Source of the DNA: an uncultured Candidatus Nemicrothrix sp.
GTDB taxonomy: Bacteria; Actinomycetota; Acidimicrobiia; Acidimicrobiales; Acidimicrobilacustridaceae
Direction of reading: 5' to 3'
Assembly (NCBI GenBank): GCA_903867185.1
Contig: CAIPQK010000171.1
Coordinates: forward strand, 21,428-85,427
Length of the DNA: 64,000 nt
Notes under the pieces: generated by a model
Database searches by the model: none
What the model was told of the DNA's origin: nothing
What the model saw: the letters and a program-made list of their open reading frames with translations, nothing else
Shown: piece after piece, positions 17,250 through 26,434 of the stretch
Layout of the letters: each line of letters opens with the position of its first letter
Numbering within the stretch: position 1 is the first letter of the stretch
Made by a program: the position numbers and the translations under genes

Positions 17250-19355
17250 TCAGATCGAACGCGCAGCAAGATAGCCAGTTCGAACCGCACCTTCGATGTA
17301 ACCCACACTTGCGGCATCGCCCACGACGCGAACATCGAAACCATCGGCACGAAGTTGTTCCGCAATCGATTCATCGGCATGCACGCCACTGGCGATGACA
17401 ACAGCGTCGGAACGAACCGTATGAGTCTCTTCTCCGACAAGGTAGGAAACACCGCTCTCGGTGACTCCAGTGAGTTGCGCTCCGGTAATGAATGAAACTC
17501 CGTGATTGCGTGCCTCGAACAAGGCGCGAGCTCGGCGAGGGTGCGCCATTTCCACACCCAATTTGTCGCCTTCTTCGAGCACAGTGACGCTTCGGCCGCG
17601 CTCGGCGAGGTATTCGGCCAATTCGACTCCGACCAGTCCCCCGCCGACAACAACGACTCGCTTGCCGATCGGCATCCATCGCTTCGACATTGATCGAACA
17701 CGATCCATGCTCGACATGAACCCAAGCGATCGACCAGCCGACACCATCAGACGTCGATGAATGGGCAGCCGAGAAGCCGCTGCTGAGTCATCGCCCGTGA
17801 GGAGTCCTCGCAGATCGTCTCCGGAAAACACATGGGGAAGGCCAGCACCTGGAATTTCCGGACGTTCTCTGCGCGCCCCTGTCGCAACCACGACAACGTC
17901 GGCGTGCAATTCCCGGAGCAATCCGGCAGTGACGGGAGTCGAGGTGCGAACGTCGACATCGAGAAGTGAGATTTCGGTGCTCAAGTAGCGAACAAGTTCA
18001 GCGTTCATGGGAGTGGTCAGCGACGAGAACCGAGCCGTGCCTCCGAGATGGGGCGATTTTTCCAACAGCGTGACGGAATGACCGCGAACTGCAGCGACAC
18101 GAGCAGCTTCCATTCCTGCTGGGCCACCACCAACGACCACAACCTTGCGGCGTTCAGTTGCCGGACGAAGTGGGCCTTCGTCGTAGTGCCCGAGTTCAGC
18201 ATTTACGGCGCAGATGGGCGCACCGTCCCAGAAATTCTGGGCCACACAAACGAAACAGTTAATGCAGGTGCGAACCCGTTCAGGTTTTCCCGATAACAAC
18301 TTCGCCGGAAGATCAGGATCGGCTAACAGTTGTCGACCCATCGAAACAAAATCGCAATCGCCGTTCTTCAGATGAGTTTCTGCCGCGTCGGGGAAGATGC
18401 GACCTACTGCGATCACGGGAACCGATACTGCCCGCTTAACGACCGCAGCCAGCCCTAGGTACTGATCGGGCTGCCATGGAAGCGGACCATTTGTAAACCC
18501 AACACCCATTGAATTGGGCCCAGACGCCGTTACGTGTATTGCATCGGCTCCTGCCGATTCCGCGAGCACCGCGTATTCAGCAGAAAGTTCCGGGGTGATT
18601 CCACCTTCAACATATTCACGCCCATCAAGTCGCACGATGATTCCAAAATCGGAACCGCAACGTTTGCGAATTGCGGTAACGACTTGGACGAGCAAACGGG
18701 CACGGTTTTCGACCGAGCCTCCGTATTCATCGTCACGAAGATTGTAATGCGGAGACAGGAACGTCGAAATCAGATACCCATGCGCGGCATGAACTTCGAT
18801 GCCATCGAGCCCGGCCTTCTGCACGCGCTCGGCTGCATCAGCAAACTGATCGACAACCCAAGCGAGATCCTCAGTGCTGGCCGCTCGCTGTTGAGCCCGC
18901 TTCCCCCCGGTAAGCCCCGCCATCTTCATCAACTCATCCATCGTGACGGAACTGAGATCGTTCTCGTCGACTGGCAACGGGACCGACGGAACAAGTTGCT
19001 CACGATCCTGCATCGCGTCAACGCCGGCGGTTTTGCCGTGATGACACATTTGCACGAACATTTTCGAGCCATGGCGATGCGCCACTTCAGCCAACCGCTG
19101 TAGTCCAGGAATGAATCGATCATCGGAGAGTGCGGGCTGGTGGAGCGAGGTTGCGCCAATGGGCCAGGCCACTGCCGAAGTTTCAAGTATGAGGAGCCCT
19201 ACTCCCCCGCGGGCTCGCGCCTCATAATGCGCGACGTTGAGTTCGGTGATCTCCCCGTCCTCGCAACTGTTTTGGTCCATGGCGGGCAAGACGATGCGGT
19301 TGCGAGTTTCAACCGAACCGATGCGACCCTGCGTGAGAAGTGTGGGATGCGGCAC
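17250..19355 (-). CDS. FMN/FAD/Fe-S oxidoreductase of the 2,4-dienoyl-CoA reductase / trimethylamine dehydrogenase type
   Basis: Protein of 701 residues. Residues 1-350 are an Old Yellow Enzyme-type TIM barrel that binds FMN (VHAAHGYLISTFLSPHYN). An iron-sulfur motif follows, CINCFVCV then C eleven residues later (CX2CX2CX11C), closer to trimethylamine dehydrogenase spacing than to FadH. Then come a FAD-binding loop VVGGGPAGMEAARV and a second dinucleotide loop VVGGGLVGVELAEYL. The substrate is not predictable. GTG start with a -10 hexamer 6 nt upstream. Confidence 0.88.
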   Translation of the reverse strand: MPHPTLLTQGRIGSVETRNRIVLPAMDQNSCEDGEITELNVAHYEARARGGVGLLILETSAVAWPIGATSLHQPALSDDRFIPGLQRLAEVAHRHGSKMFVQMCHHGKTAGVDAMQDREQLVPSVPLPVDENDLSSVTMDELMKMAGLTGGKRAQQRAASTEDLAWVVDQFADAAERVQKAGLDGIEVHAAHGYLISTFLSPHYNLRDDEYGGSVENRARLLVQVVTAIRKRCGSDFGIIVRLDGREYVEGGITPELSAEYAVLAESAGADAIHVTASGPNSMGVGFTNGPLPWQPDQYLGLAAVVKRAVSVPVIAVGRIFPDAAETHLKNGDCDFVSMGRQLLADPDLPAKLLSGKPERVRTCINCFVCVAQNFWDGAPICAVNAELGHYDEGPLRPATERRKVVVVGGGPAGMEAARVAAVRGHSVTLLEKSPHLGGTARFSSLTTPMNAELVRYLSTEISLLDVDVRTSTPVTAGLLRELHADVVVVATGARRERPEIPGAGLPHVFSGDDLRGLLTGDDSAAASRLPIHRRLMVSAGRSLGFMSSMDRVRSMSKRWMPIGKRVVVVGGGLVGVELAEYLAERGRSVTVLEEGDKLGVEMAHPRRARALFEARNHGVSFITGAQLTGVTESGVSYLVGEETHTVRSDAVVIASGVHADESIAEQLRADGFDVRVVGDAASVGYIEGAVRTGYLAARSI

Positions 19356-19361
19356 GCCGAG

Positions 19362-19367
19362 ATCCTA
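19362..19367 (-). promoter_or_regulatory. -10 element for a probable leaderless transcript (oxidoreductase)
   Basis: On the minus strand TAGGAT precedes the GTG start at 19355 by 6 nt. There is no ribosome binding site. Confidence 0.5.
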
Positions 19368-19399
19368 CGGCCCAATCCTTCGGCAAGCCTCGAGACGCG

Positions 19400-19427
19400 C
19401 CGGTGCCCCGCCGAAGCGGGGCACCGG
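19400..19427 (-). terminator. Hairpin terminator candidate after the SHOCT gene
   Basis: An 11-bp GC-rich stem, CCGGTGCCCCG paired with its complement, closes a 6-nt loop that reads CTTCGG on the minus strand, a very stable loop type. It lies 38 nt after the SHOCT gene stop. No U-tract. Confidence 0.55.
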
Positions 19428-19464
19428 AACAACACAATGGCAACACCTAGGTGCTGCGGGGAAT

Positions 19465-19860
19465 TCAGCTAACGACCTTGGACTTCAGCTTGTCGAATTC
19501 GGCCTGATCGATAACGCCACGATCCTTAAGGTCGGCGAGACGATGAAGCTCGTCGGCCGGCGTGGTGCCTGCTGCGTTGCGGATGTAGTTCTGCATCGCT
19601 GCATCTTGCGCCTTCGCAGCTTCGATCTCATGCTCGTGCATCTTGCCGCCACGAACGATGAGGTAGGCGAGAATGCCGAAAAGGTTGAAGGCGATGATCG
19701 CAACAACCCACACAGCCTTGTGGAGCCCACCCATGTCACGGCTGCGGAAGATGTCAATGAAGACACTGATCGCTAACCAGATCCAGATGAAGAAACAGGT
19801 GAAGTACAGCATGGCCCAAAGAACCTCGCCGAGACCCCAATTCGTGCTCGCTGCAAACAT
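19465..19860 (-). CDS. Membrane protein with PLDc_N-type helices and C-terminal SHOCT domain
   Basis: Protein of 131 residues. Two membrane helices (around YFTCFFIWIWLAISVFIDIF and VWVVAIIAFNLFGILAYLIV) form the PLDc_N-like part, and the last 30 residues, ELHRLADLKDRGVIDQAEFD, are a SHOCT motif. Function unknown, though SHOCT domains often mediate oligomerisation. ATG 19860 has a perfect AGGAGG six nt upstream, which rules out the longer frame. Confidence 0.85.
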   Translation of the reverse strand: MFAASTNWGLGEVLWAMLYFTCFFIWIWLAISVFIDIFRSRDMGGLHKAVWVVAIIAFNLFGILAYLIVRGGKMHEHEIEAAKAQDAAMQNYIRNAAGTTPADELHRLADLKDRGVIDQAEFDKLKSKVVS

Positions 19861-19898
19861 TTCTTGCCTCCTGTGTGCCACGAGTGACACGTCGATCC

Positions 19899-19919
19899 TC
19901 GCGGGACGAACTCCCGCGA
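19899..19919 (-). terminator. Hairpin after the carboxyltransferase gene
   Basis: Stem TCGCGGGA/TCCCGCGA (8 bp) with a 5-nt loop, between the carboxyltransferase stop and the SHOCT start, both on the minus strand. It may terminate the upstream gene or lie in the SHOCT leader. Confidence 0.45.
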
Positions 19920-19980
19920 CCGGCAAAGACTACAGAGTGCTGGATCAAAGATGACGCATCTCTGACAGCAACTTCTTGGT

Positions 19981-21504
19981 TCAGGGCGTTATCGCAGTCC
20001 GAGAAACCGGCTCCGGAGTTGCTTGGCGGCGATAGATGGCCCGCTGCAACGCATCAAGCAAAACATCGCGGGTCTCTCGGGGATCGATGAGTTCATCAAA
20101 CCCGAGGTTCTCGGCTGACCGATATGAGGCCTGCAACTCGGCGTCTCGCAACATCGCCGCTTCATCTGCGTCGGCGTTTGTCGCTCGACTCATTGCGTTC
20201 GCGCCCATCGCTCCCATCGTCGCTCCCGGGTAGGCAAACGTTGCCGACTGATGATCAAAACCAACAAGGGACATCACCATCGATCCGAATCCGTAGGCCT
20301 TGCGCAACGTGAGATGCAGCTTCGGACTCGATGCCTGGGTTTGCGCCGCGAACATTCGCGCGCCGGAGCGCAGAACTCCATCGCGTTCTGATGCGCTTCC
20401 CGGCAACATCCCTGGGTTGTCAGCGAGGAAGACCAACGGGAGGTGAAACGAATCGGCAACCATGATGAAATGCGCGGCCTTATCGGCAGCGGCCGCATCA
20501 ATTGAACCTGCCATCACGGTCGGCTGGTTCGCGATCACTGCAACGGATTCACCACCGAGACGAGCGAGCCCGCAGATCATCGACTGACCAAAGCTCGGTT
20601 GCACTTCAAACCAAGACCCATCGTCAACCACCACATCGAGCACTGCACGCATGTCATAGGCCCGACGCGAATCACTCGGGATGATCGAAAGCAGTTCGTC
20701 GGTCGGTCGGAATCCTTGGTCAACGCTCTGTTCGGCGGGGAGATGCGGCGCAAAACTCCACGCGCTCGATGGAAAGAACGACAGATAGACGCGCAACATA
20801 TCGAGAGCGGTCTGATCGTCGGGCGCAACGTTGTGAATGAGTCCGCTTGGAACAGCAACAGAAGGTCCGCCAAGATCCTCCTTGGTTATGTCTTCACCAA
20901 GTGATTCACGAACAACAGGCGGCCCAGCGGTGAACACTGCTGCGTCTTGCGTCATCACGCTGAAATCAGACATCGGGACGATCAGCGCGCCATGCCCCGC
21001 TGATGGCCCCATGACAGCACTTAAGACGGGGATCTTGCCGGAACACTGCGCTTGAATAAGCAGATCAGTCGGCGCTCGTCCGCCGCCCCCTCCGCCGCGA
21101 TGTCCGGCACCTTCAAGCAACATGATGAGCGGGATACGTTCGGCCAACGCGAGTTCTGCAAGCCGGTATCGCTTCGACGAACTGCCGGGTCCGATCGAAC
21201 CCGCCAGCACCGTGAAGTCCTCAGCGCCGATCATCACTGGTCGACCGTCTATGCGGCCAGCGCCAGCAACGATGCCATCGCCCGGAACCTCGCCTACCAG
21301 CGTTCCAAGCTCTCGGAAGGTTCCCGGATCAAGGAGGTACTCGACGCGCGCACGAGCATCGAGTTGGCCTTTTGCGTGTTTCTTCGCGAGGCGTTCTTCG
21401 CCACCCATCGCTCGCGCCGTAGCGCGGCGTTGCGCGAGATCATCAAGGGCCGGGCCCCACCCACCGGGAAGTTCAGATGGATTCGATTCGACACTCTCGC
21501 TCAC
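19981..21504 (-). CDS. Acyl-CoA carboxylase carboxyltransferase (beta) subunit
   Basis: Crotonase-fold carboxyltransferase of 507 residues. The N-terminal part has RERLAK-type segments (GGEERLAKKHAKGQLDAR) and the acyl-CoA-binding region with SGHGAL-like GPSAGHGALIVPM. The C-terminal half has LADNPGMLPG and AYPGATMGAMG, the biotin/CoA pocket signatures. It transfers carboxyl from carboxybiotin to an acyl-CoA. No biotin carboxylase/BCCP subunit is nearby, so its partner is elsewhere. An SDR gene lies 22 nt upstream on the same strand. Confidence 0.9.
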   Translation of the reverse strand: MSESVESNPSELPGGWGPALDDLAQRRATARAMGGEERLAKKHAKGQLDARARVEYLLDPGTFRELGTLVGEVPGDGIVAGAGRIDGRPVMIGAEDFTVLAGSIGPGSSSKRYRLAELALAERIPLIMLLEGAGHRGGGGGGRAPTDLLIQAQCSGKIPVLSAVMGPSAGHGALIVPMSDFSVMTQDAAVFTAGPPVVRESLGEDITKEDLGGPSVAVPSGLIHNVAPDDQTALDMLRVYLSFFPSSAWSFAPHLPAEQSVDQGFRPTDELLSIIPSDSRRAYDMRAVLDVVVDDGSWFEVQPSFGQSMICGLARLGGESVAVIANQPTVMAGSIDAAAADKAAHFIMVADSFHLPLVFLADNPGMLPGSASERDGVLRSGARMFAAQTQASSPKLHLTLRKAYGFGSMVMSLVGFDHQSATFAYPGATMGAMGANAMSRATNADADEAAMLRDAELQASYRSAENLGFDELIDPRETRDVLLDALQRAIYRRQATPEPVSRTAITP

Positions 21505-21526
21505 GGATTCTCCTGCTGCAGTTCGA

Positions 21527-22309
21527 TCAGGGCCGGGGTGGACGCATGTCCGGCATAGCCCGAAGCGTATGGCCCCCGTCGACCGTGAGATGTTGACCGG
21601 TCACCCAGCTCGATTCGGGACCAGCAAAATACCGAATGGCATGGGCAATATCGTCGGCTTCACCACCGCGATCAATCGCCTGTTGCTCAAGGAACCGGGA
21701 CAGAAGTTCGGGGCTTTCAAACATTCGAGCCGTTGACTCGGTACGCGTCAGGCCGGGTCGGACCGAGTTCACGCGGATATTGCGCTCTCCGAGTTCGTCG
21801 GCGGCGACGTCGACCAGCGCATCGACAGCAGCCTTTCCAGCGCGATATGACGCAAGTCCTCGAGTGGAAAACACGGCCGCCGTCGAAGAAACCGCGACAA
21901 AGGATCCGCCATTGGTCATCATCGGAGCGGCGTAGTGCAACAACATGTACACGGGACGCACGTTCTTATCGACCTCGGCACTAAACGCATCGCATTCGTA
22001 GTCGAGAACGTTCATTGGCGTTCCCCCACCCGGCACCGTTACTGCGATATCAAGTCGCGCGCCTTCACTGGCCACGTCAACAGCATGGGCAATGTCTTCT
22101 TCGACCATCGTGTCGCATGCGACCCATGCAACCGATAATCCCTCCGCCGCGAACATCGCGACCGCTGAAGCCATTCGCTCTTCGCCTCGAGCAGCAATCG
22201 TGACTCGGCAACCATCAGCAGCGAGTAGCCGCGTCGTAGCCAGGCCAATTCCACTACTGCCGCCCACTACGACTGCGCGAGTCCCCGCAAGAGTTGATCC
22301 TGTCGCCAT
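21527..22309 (-). CDS. Short-chain dehydrogenase/reductase
   Basis: Classical SDR of 260 residues: cofactor loop VGGSSGIGLATT, catalytic Ser in VAVSSTAAVF, catalytic YRAGK, and C-terminal WVTGQHLTVDGGH. Substrate unknown. It is the first gene of a two-gene operon with the carboxyltransferase, divergent from the sulfotransferase gene with 84 bp between. Confidence 0.88.
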   Translation of the reverse strand: MATGSTLAGTRAVVVGGSSGIGLATTRLLAADGCRVTIAARGEERMASAVAMFAAEGLSVAWVACDTMVEEDIAHAVDVASEGARLDIAVTVPGGGTPMNVLDYECDAFSAEVDKNVRPVYMLLHYAAPMMTNGGSFVAVSSTAAVFSTRGLASYRAGKAAVDALVDVAADELGERNIRVNSVRPGLTRTESTARMFESPELLSRFLEQQAIDRGGEADDIAHAIRYFAGPESSWVTGQHLTVDGGHTLRAMPDMRPPRP

Positions 22310-22393
22310 GCGTCGTTTCTAGCAGTCTCATCATGACTGCGGCGGTGCCACCGAAGCCGACCGACTACCGTTCCACCGATACCGGGGGGCCAC

Positions 22394-23554
22394 ATGACAA
22401 CTGCTGTCGATCCACTTCTTGCACAAGCGAGTGAACTCACAGGAGGACTCGCCAATTTCGGCGACGACTCATTTCGCGATGGGCTCGAAGTCTTTCTCGA
22501 TTCCGGAGCGAATGAGGGTCAACTCACAGAGATTGGCAAGGCTGCGCTCGAAGGAATGGCACTCAGCAATCTGGTGAACCGACTGAATGTTGTGGAGTGG
22601 CACCGCACTCACCCGGAACTCGCGACTTCGCTGATCGACTCCCCGATCTTCCTCATCGGGTTGCCACGAACAGGAACAACAGCGCTCAGCCATCTCCTCT
22701 CTGTCGACCCAGCGAATCGCTCCTTACTCGGTTGGGAAATCAGCCAGTCGGTTCCGCCACCGACCACTGCCACCTATCGCACTGATCCACGGTTCGTCGC
22801 GGCCATGGAAGCGCCCGACATGCTCGGCATGATCAATCCCGAGTTCAAAGCGATCCACCATGATCCACCCGACATGCCACTCGAATGCGCAACCGTTCTT
22901 GGCCAGCACTTCTCAAGTCTCCATCTCTCCACCACGTTCAATCTCCCGTCCTACATGGACTGGATCAGAACTAACGATCACACGCAGGCCTACCAGTGGC
23001 ATCGCACTGTTCTGCAGGTCTTGCAATCGCAATGTCCAGGACAGTGGCAGTTGAAGTCACCGGTGCATCTCATCGACCCGTCCGCGATCGCCGCCGTCTA
23101 TCCCGATGCACGATTCGTTCTGACGCATCGTGATCCAGTGAACGTCATCGCGTCGGTTTGCAGCCTCGTGCGATCTCTTGCGGGGACATTTACCAGCGCC
23201 GATTGGCAGGACTACATACGCGAGACATGGCCTGAAGTCGTTGGCAGCCTCTTAGACAACCAGAACGCGTTCCGAGACGCACAGATTGCAGCGGGTAGAG
23301 GTGATGCATTCGTTGATATCGCATATAGCGATCTCGTGGGCGACCCCATAACAACAATCGCGTCGCTCTACGACCAACTCGGTGAAACGTTCACAGCCGA
23401 AGCTGAATCGGCGATGCGCGCTCATAGCGCCGAGCACAAGAAGGATCGTTTCGGATCGCATTCCTATTCGTTAGAAGAATGGGGACTTGACCGCGATGCA
23501 TTAACGGAGCGCGTGCAGCCCTACCTCACCCGTTATGCCGAATATCTGGAGTAG
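22394..23554 (+). CDS. PAPS-dependent sulfotransferase family protein
   Basis: Protein of 386 residues of the sulfotransferase (family 3-like) fold. The 5-prime-phosphosulfate loop is visible as IGLPRTGTTALSHLL near residue 78, and the 3-prime-phosphate motif as RFVLTHRDPVNVIASVCS near residue 240. Acceptor unknown. A GGGGGG ribosome binding site precedes the ATG. The amidase gene begins two bases after the stop. Confidence 0.85.
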   Translation: MTTAVDPLLAQASELTGGLANFGDDSFRDGLEVFLDSGANEGQLTEIGKAALEGMALSNLVNRLNVVEWHRTHPELATSLIDSPIFLIGLPRTGTTALSHLLSVDPANRSLLGWEISQSVPPPTTATYRTDPRFVAAMEAPDMLGMINPEFKAIHHDPPDMPLECATVLGQHFSSLHLSTTFNLPSYMDWIRTNDHTQAYQWHRTVLQVLQSQCPGQWQLKSPVHLIDPSAIAAVYPDARFVLTHRDPVNVIASVCSLVRSLAGTFTSADWQDYIRETWPEVVGSLLDNQNAFRDAQIAAGRGDAFVDIAYSDLVGDPITTIASLYDQLGETFTAEAESAMRAHSAEHKKDRFGSHSYSLEEWGLDRDALTERVQPYLTRYAEYLE

Positions 23555-23556
23555 CT

Positions 23557-25002
23557 ATGTCTGAGTACGAACGACTTCTTGATGAGAACGACACAGTTGG
23601 CCTTGCTTCGCTCGTAGCAGCAGGTGAAGTGAGCAGTGTTGAGCTGGTTGAAGCATCGATCTCGAGAATCGAAGAACGTAACCCCACCCTCAATGCTGTC
23701 GTTGCGAAGCGGTATGAAGAGGCGCTCGCAGAAGCAGCCCGTGTCACATCAACTTCACCCATTGCTGGTGTTCCATTCCTCGTCAAGGACCTCAACTGCG
23801 ATGTCGCTGGGCTTCCATCAACAAAGGGAAGTCGGTTATTCGCAGACGTCATTGCTACGAACGACAGCGAGCTGACAAAACGCTTCAAAGCTGCCGGACT
23901 TCTCATTCTTGGAAACACGAATACACCCGAAATGGGCAAAGCACCCGTCACCGAATCGGTGTTATTCGGTCCAGCCCACAACCCTTGGCGCACTTCGCAT
24001 TCCACCGGCGGCTCATCGGGCGGTTCATCCGCAGCCGTTATTGGCGGCATGGTTACTGCCGGACACGCGAACGATGGCGGTGGATCCATCCGAATTCCTG
24101 CATCGGAGTGCGGCTTGTTCGGGCTGAAACCCAGTCGGGGTCGTACGCCAACTTGGCCCGCCGCCGCAGCATTCTCCTACCCAATGGGCATTGGACATGC
24201 CGTCACCCGAACAGTCCGGGATAGTGCGGCCATCCTCGATGCGATCTCAGGAGCACTCGCAGGCGACCCCTACCCGTCGGCGCCTGCGCCGGCGGCTGGA
24301 TCATTCCTTGCTGCCCTCGAACAGGAAGCTCCGACCCTCCGCATCGGCTTCAGCACAATCTCGCCAAACGGAAACGAGATCCATCCCGCAGCGGTCGAAG
24401 CAATCTTGCGGACCGCTCGAATGCTTGAATCGCTGGGACACGAAGTCACCGAAAGTTCGCCGACTTGGGACTACGCGATGCCCGCGAATTCTCTCGCAAT
24501 GGTCATGGGTGCCGCGGGAGCAAAAACTGTTGAAGACCGACTCGCTGAACTTGGCCGCGAGATCCGGGACGACGACATCGAACCGTTTACGCGTTTCCTC
24601 CACGACCGAATGCTCGCAATAAGCCCACTCCGTCTTGTTGAAGCACTCCAGCAAATCGAAATTGTCAGTCGCGATATTGCTCGTTTTTACGACACACACG
24701 ACGTTTGGCTTACGGCGACGCTTCCCGTTCCCGTTCCCGAACTCGGCGTGATTGATACAACCAATGTCGATTCAGTGTTCGCCCACGCTGGTCGATTCGC
24801 TGAGCTCACTGCAGTATTCAACGTCACCGGCCAGCCGGCTGCATCAATCCCGGCCGGATTCGACCCCAACGGTCTTCCCGTTGGTGTGCAAATCGTTGGC
24901 CGACATTCCTCTGAAGAGATACTCCTGCAACTCGCCGCTCAGATCGAGCGAGAGTCACCATGGCCGACGATCGCTCCGTGGCCGCCGCCGAGCGAACGAT
25001 AA
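23557..25002 (+). CDS. Amidase signature family hydrolase
   Basis: Protein of 481 residues. The catalytic Ser-cisSer-Lys triad is recognisable: Lys in FLVKDLNCD, then HSTGGSSGGSSAAVIGG and DGGGSIRIPASECGL. It hydrolyses an amide, but the substrate is not predictable from sequence. It is tightly linked to the sulfotransferase gene (2-nt gap), suggesting a shared substrate pathway. A PadR regulator follows. Confidence 0.92.
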   Translation: MSEYERLLDENDTVGLASLVAAGEVSSVELVEASISRIEERNPTLNAVVAKRYEEALAEAARVTSTSPIAGVPFLVKDLNCDVAGLPSTKGSRLFADVIATNDSELTKRFKAAGLLILGNTNTPEMGKAPVTESVLFGPAHNPWRTSHSTGGSSGGSSAAVIGGMVTAGHANDGGGSIRIPASECGLFGLKPSRGRTPTWPAAAAFSYPMGIGHAVTRTVRDSAAILDAISGALAGDPYPSAPAPAAGSFLAALEQEAPTLRIGFSTISPNGNEIHPAAVEAILRTARMLESLGHEVTESSPTWDYAMPANSLAMVMGAAGAKTVEDRLAELGREIRDDDIEPFTRFLHDRMLAISPLRLVEALQQIEIVSRDIARFYDTHDVWLTATLPVPVPELGVIDTTNVDSVFAHAGRFAELTAVFNVTGQPAASIPAGFDPNGLPVGVQIVGRHSSEEILLQLAAQIERESPWPTIAPWPPPSER

Positions 25003-25050
25003 TCATTCCGCGGAAGCCAAATTCATCATTCTCGTGATAGAACCGGAGTC

Positions 25051-25647
25051 ATGTCCGGGGGGAATGCTGATCTAAAAACTGCCGACCTTGTCCTTCCAAA
25101 GATTCCTGCGACGGCGTGGGCGGTGCTTGGAATCCTCAGTTTTGGCCGTGAACTCACCGGCTACGACATCAAAAATTGGTCCGATGCAATCCTCCATTTC
25201 TTTTACTGGAGTCCCGCAACGAGCCAGATTTACACCGAACTTCGCCGTCTCGAAGCGCTTGGACTCGTCACCAGTCGAACGATTGCTCGCGACGACGTTC
25301 GCGAAAAAACCGTTTACGCAATCACCGAAAATGGGGTGGCTGCCCTTCAGAATTGGCAGGCAGACGTCAACGCCGAAGCCCCCGTCCTCAAGCATGGAGT
25401 GCTCCTGCGGGTCTGGCTCGGCCATCTCGCTCAGCCCGACCGACTCCGCGAACAAATACTCGATCACCGGTTACGTCTCGTCGAGGAGTTAGACGCAGCC
25501 AAAGACTCCAGCACCCAAGCCGACGCCCAGCCAGACTGGGCCTACCCGGCACTTGTCGCATCGTGGGCAGTTCGGCGTATCGAAAGTGAAATCGAACTCA
25601 CTGATGCAATGCTCGTCGACCTTGATCGACTCGCCCAACAACGCTGA
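25051..25647 (+). CDS. PadR family transcriptional regulator
   Basis: Protein of 198 residues with an N-terminal winged helix (WAVLGILSFGRELTGYDIK, SQIYTELRRLEALGLVT) and a C-terminal helical VR-type dimerisation region. ATG 25051 has GGAG upstream. PadR proteins are usually ligand-released repressors of adjacent genes. The divergent and co-directional metabolic genes around 22.3 kb are the likely targets, which is inference. Confidence 0.9.
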   Translation: MSGGNADLKTADLVLPKIPATAWAVLGILSFGRELTGYDIKNWSDAILHFFYWSPATSQIYTELRRLEALGLVTSRTIARDDVREKTVYAITENGVAALQNWQADVNAEAPVLKHGVLLRVWLGHLAQPDRLREQILDHRLRLVEELDAAKDSSTQADAQPDWAYPALVASWAVRRIESEIELTDAMLVDLDRLAQQR

Positions 25648-25669
25648 CTCTCCACAACAAAGGAACATC

Positions 25670-26422
25670 ATGAGCCCTACCTCTGCAGTCATCGTTACCG
25701 GCGGCGCGTCAGGAATTGGCCGAGCATCAGCGGAAGCCGTCGCCGCACAAGGCCGAGCTGTCGCGGTCTGGGATCTCAACGCAGACGGCGCGCTCGCAGC
25801 CGCGCAGGAGATCGCGAATGCTTATCGTGTTACTACCTTCGGGCTCGGCATCGACGTCACGAAAACGAGTGAACTCACCGGCGCGGTCGATGCGAGTCGC
25901 AACGTTGTCGGACCAATCGGTGGCCTCGTCCATGCCGCCGGCACTGTTCGGAGCCAGAGCATCGGCGACCTCGACGATGAGGGCTGGGATTTCGTCCTCA
26001 ATGTCAATCTTCGAGCCTTCCCCATGCTCGTACAGGCAATGCATGCAGACCTTGTCGCCGCCGAGGGCGCAGCCGTCGTCGGGATTGCGTCCATTGAGGG
26101 TTGGGTCGGCAACGCCGCAATCCCCGCCTATTGCGCGTCGAAAGCAGGCATGCTTGGCGCTGTCCGATCGATGGCTGATCGGCTTGGCCCCGACGGCATC
26201 CGCGTCAACGCGATCTGCCCAGGCTTTATCGAAACCGCAATGTTGGGACTCACCCTGGAGATGCCTGGAGTTCGCCAGCGTTTCGAAGAAAGTTCCGTAC
26301 TGAAGCGAATCGGTCAGCCATCTGAAATTGGCGAACCGGCGGCATTCCTTCTCAGCGATAAAGCATCGTTTATCACCGGACAATCCATCATTGTCGATGG
26401 CGGCGTGCTCGCTACTGCGTAG
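25670..26422 (+). CDS. Short-chain dehydrogenase/reductase
   Basis: Classical SDR of 250 residues: TGGASGIGRASAE, catalytic Ser in GIASIEGWVG, YCASK, and the C-terminal FITGQSIIVDGGV. ATG 25670 was selected because AAAGGA precedes it and longer starts would overlap padR. It is the last gene of the plus-strand run that begins with the sulfotransferase. Confidence 0.9.
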   Translation: MSPTSAVIVTGGASGIGRASAEAVAAQGRAVAVWDLNADGALAAAQEIANAYRVTTFGLGIDVTKTSELTGAVDASRNVVGPIGGLVHAAGTVRSQSIGDLDDEGWDFVLNVNLRAFPMLVQAMHADLVAAEGAAVVGIASIEGWVGNAAIPAYCASKAGMLGAVRSMADRLGPDGIRVNAICPGFIETAMLGLTLEMPGVRQRFEESSVLKRIGQPSEIGEPAAFLLSDKASFITGQSIIVDGGVLATA

Positions 26423-26434
26423 TTCAGCGCAGAA

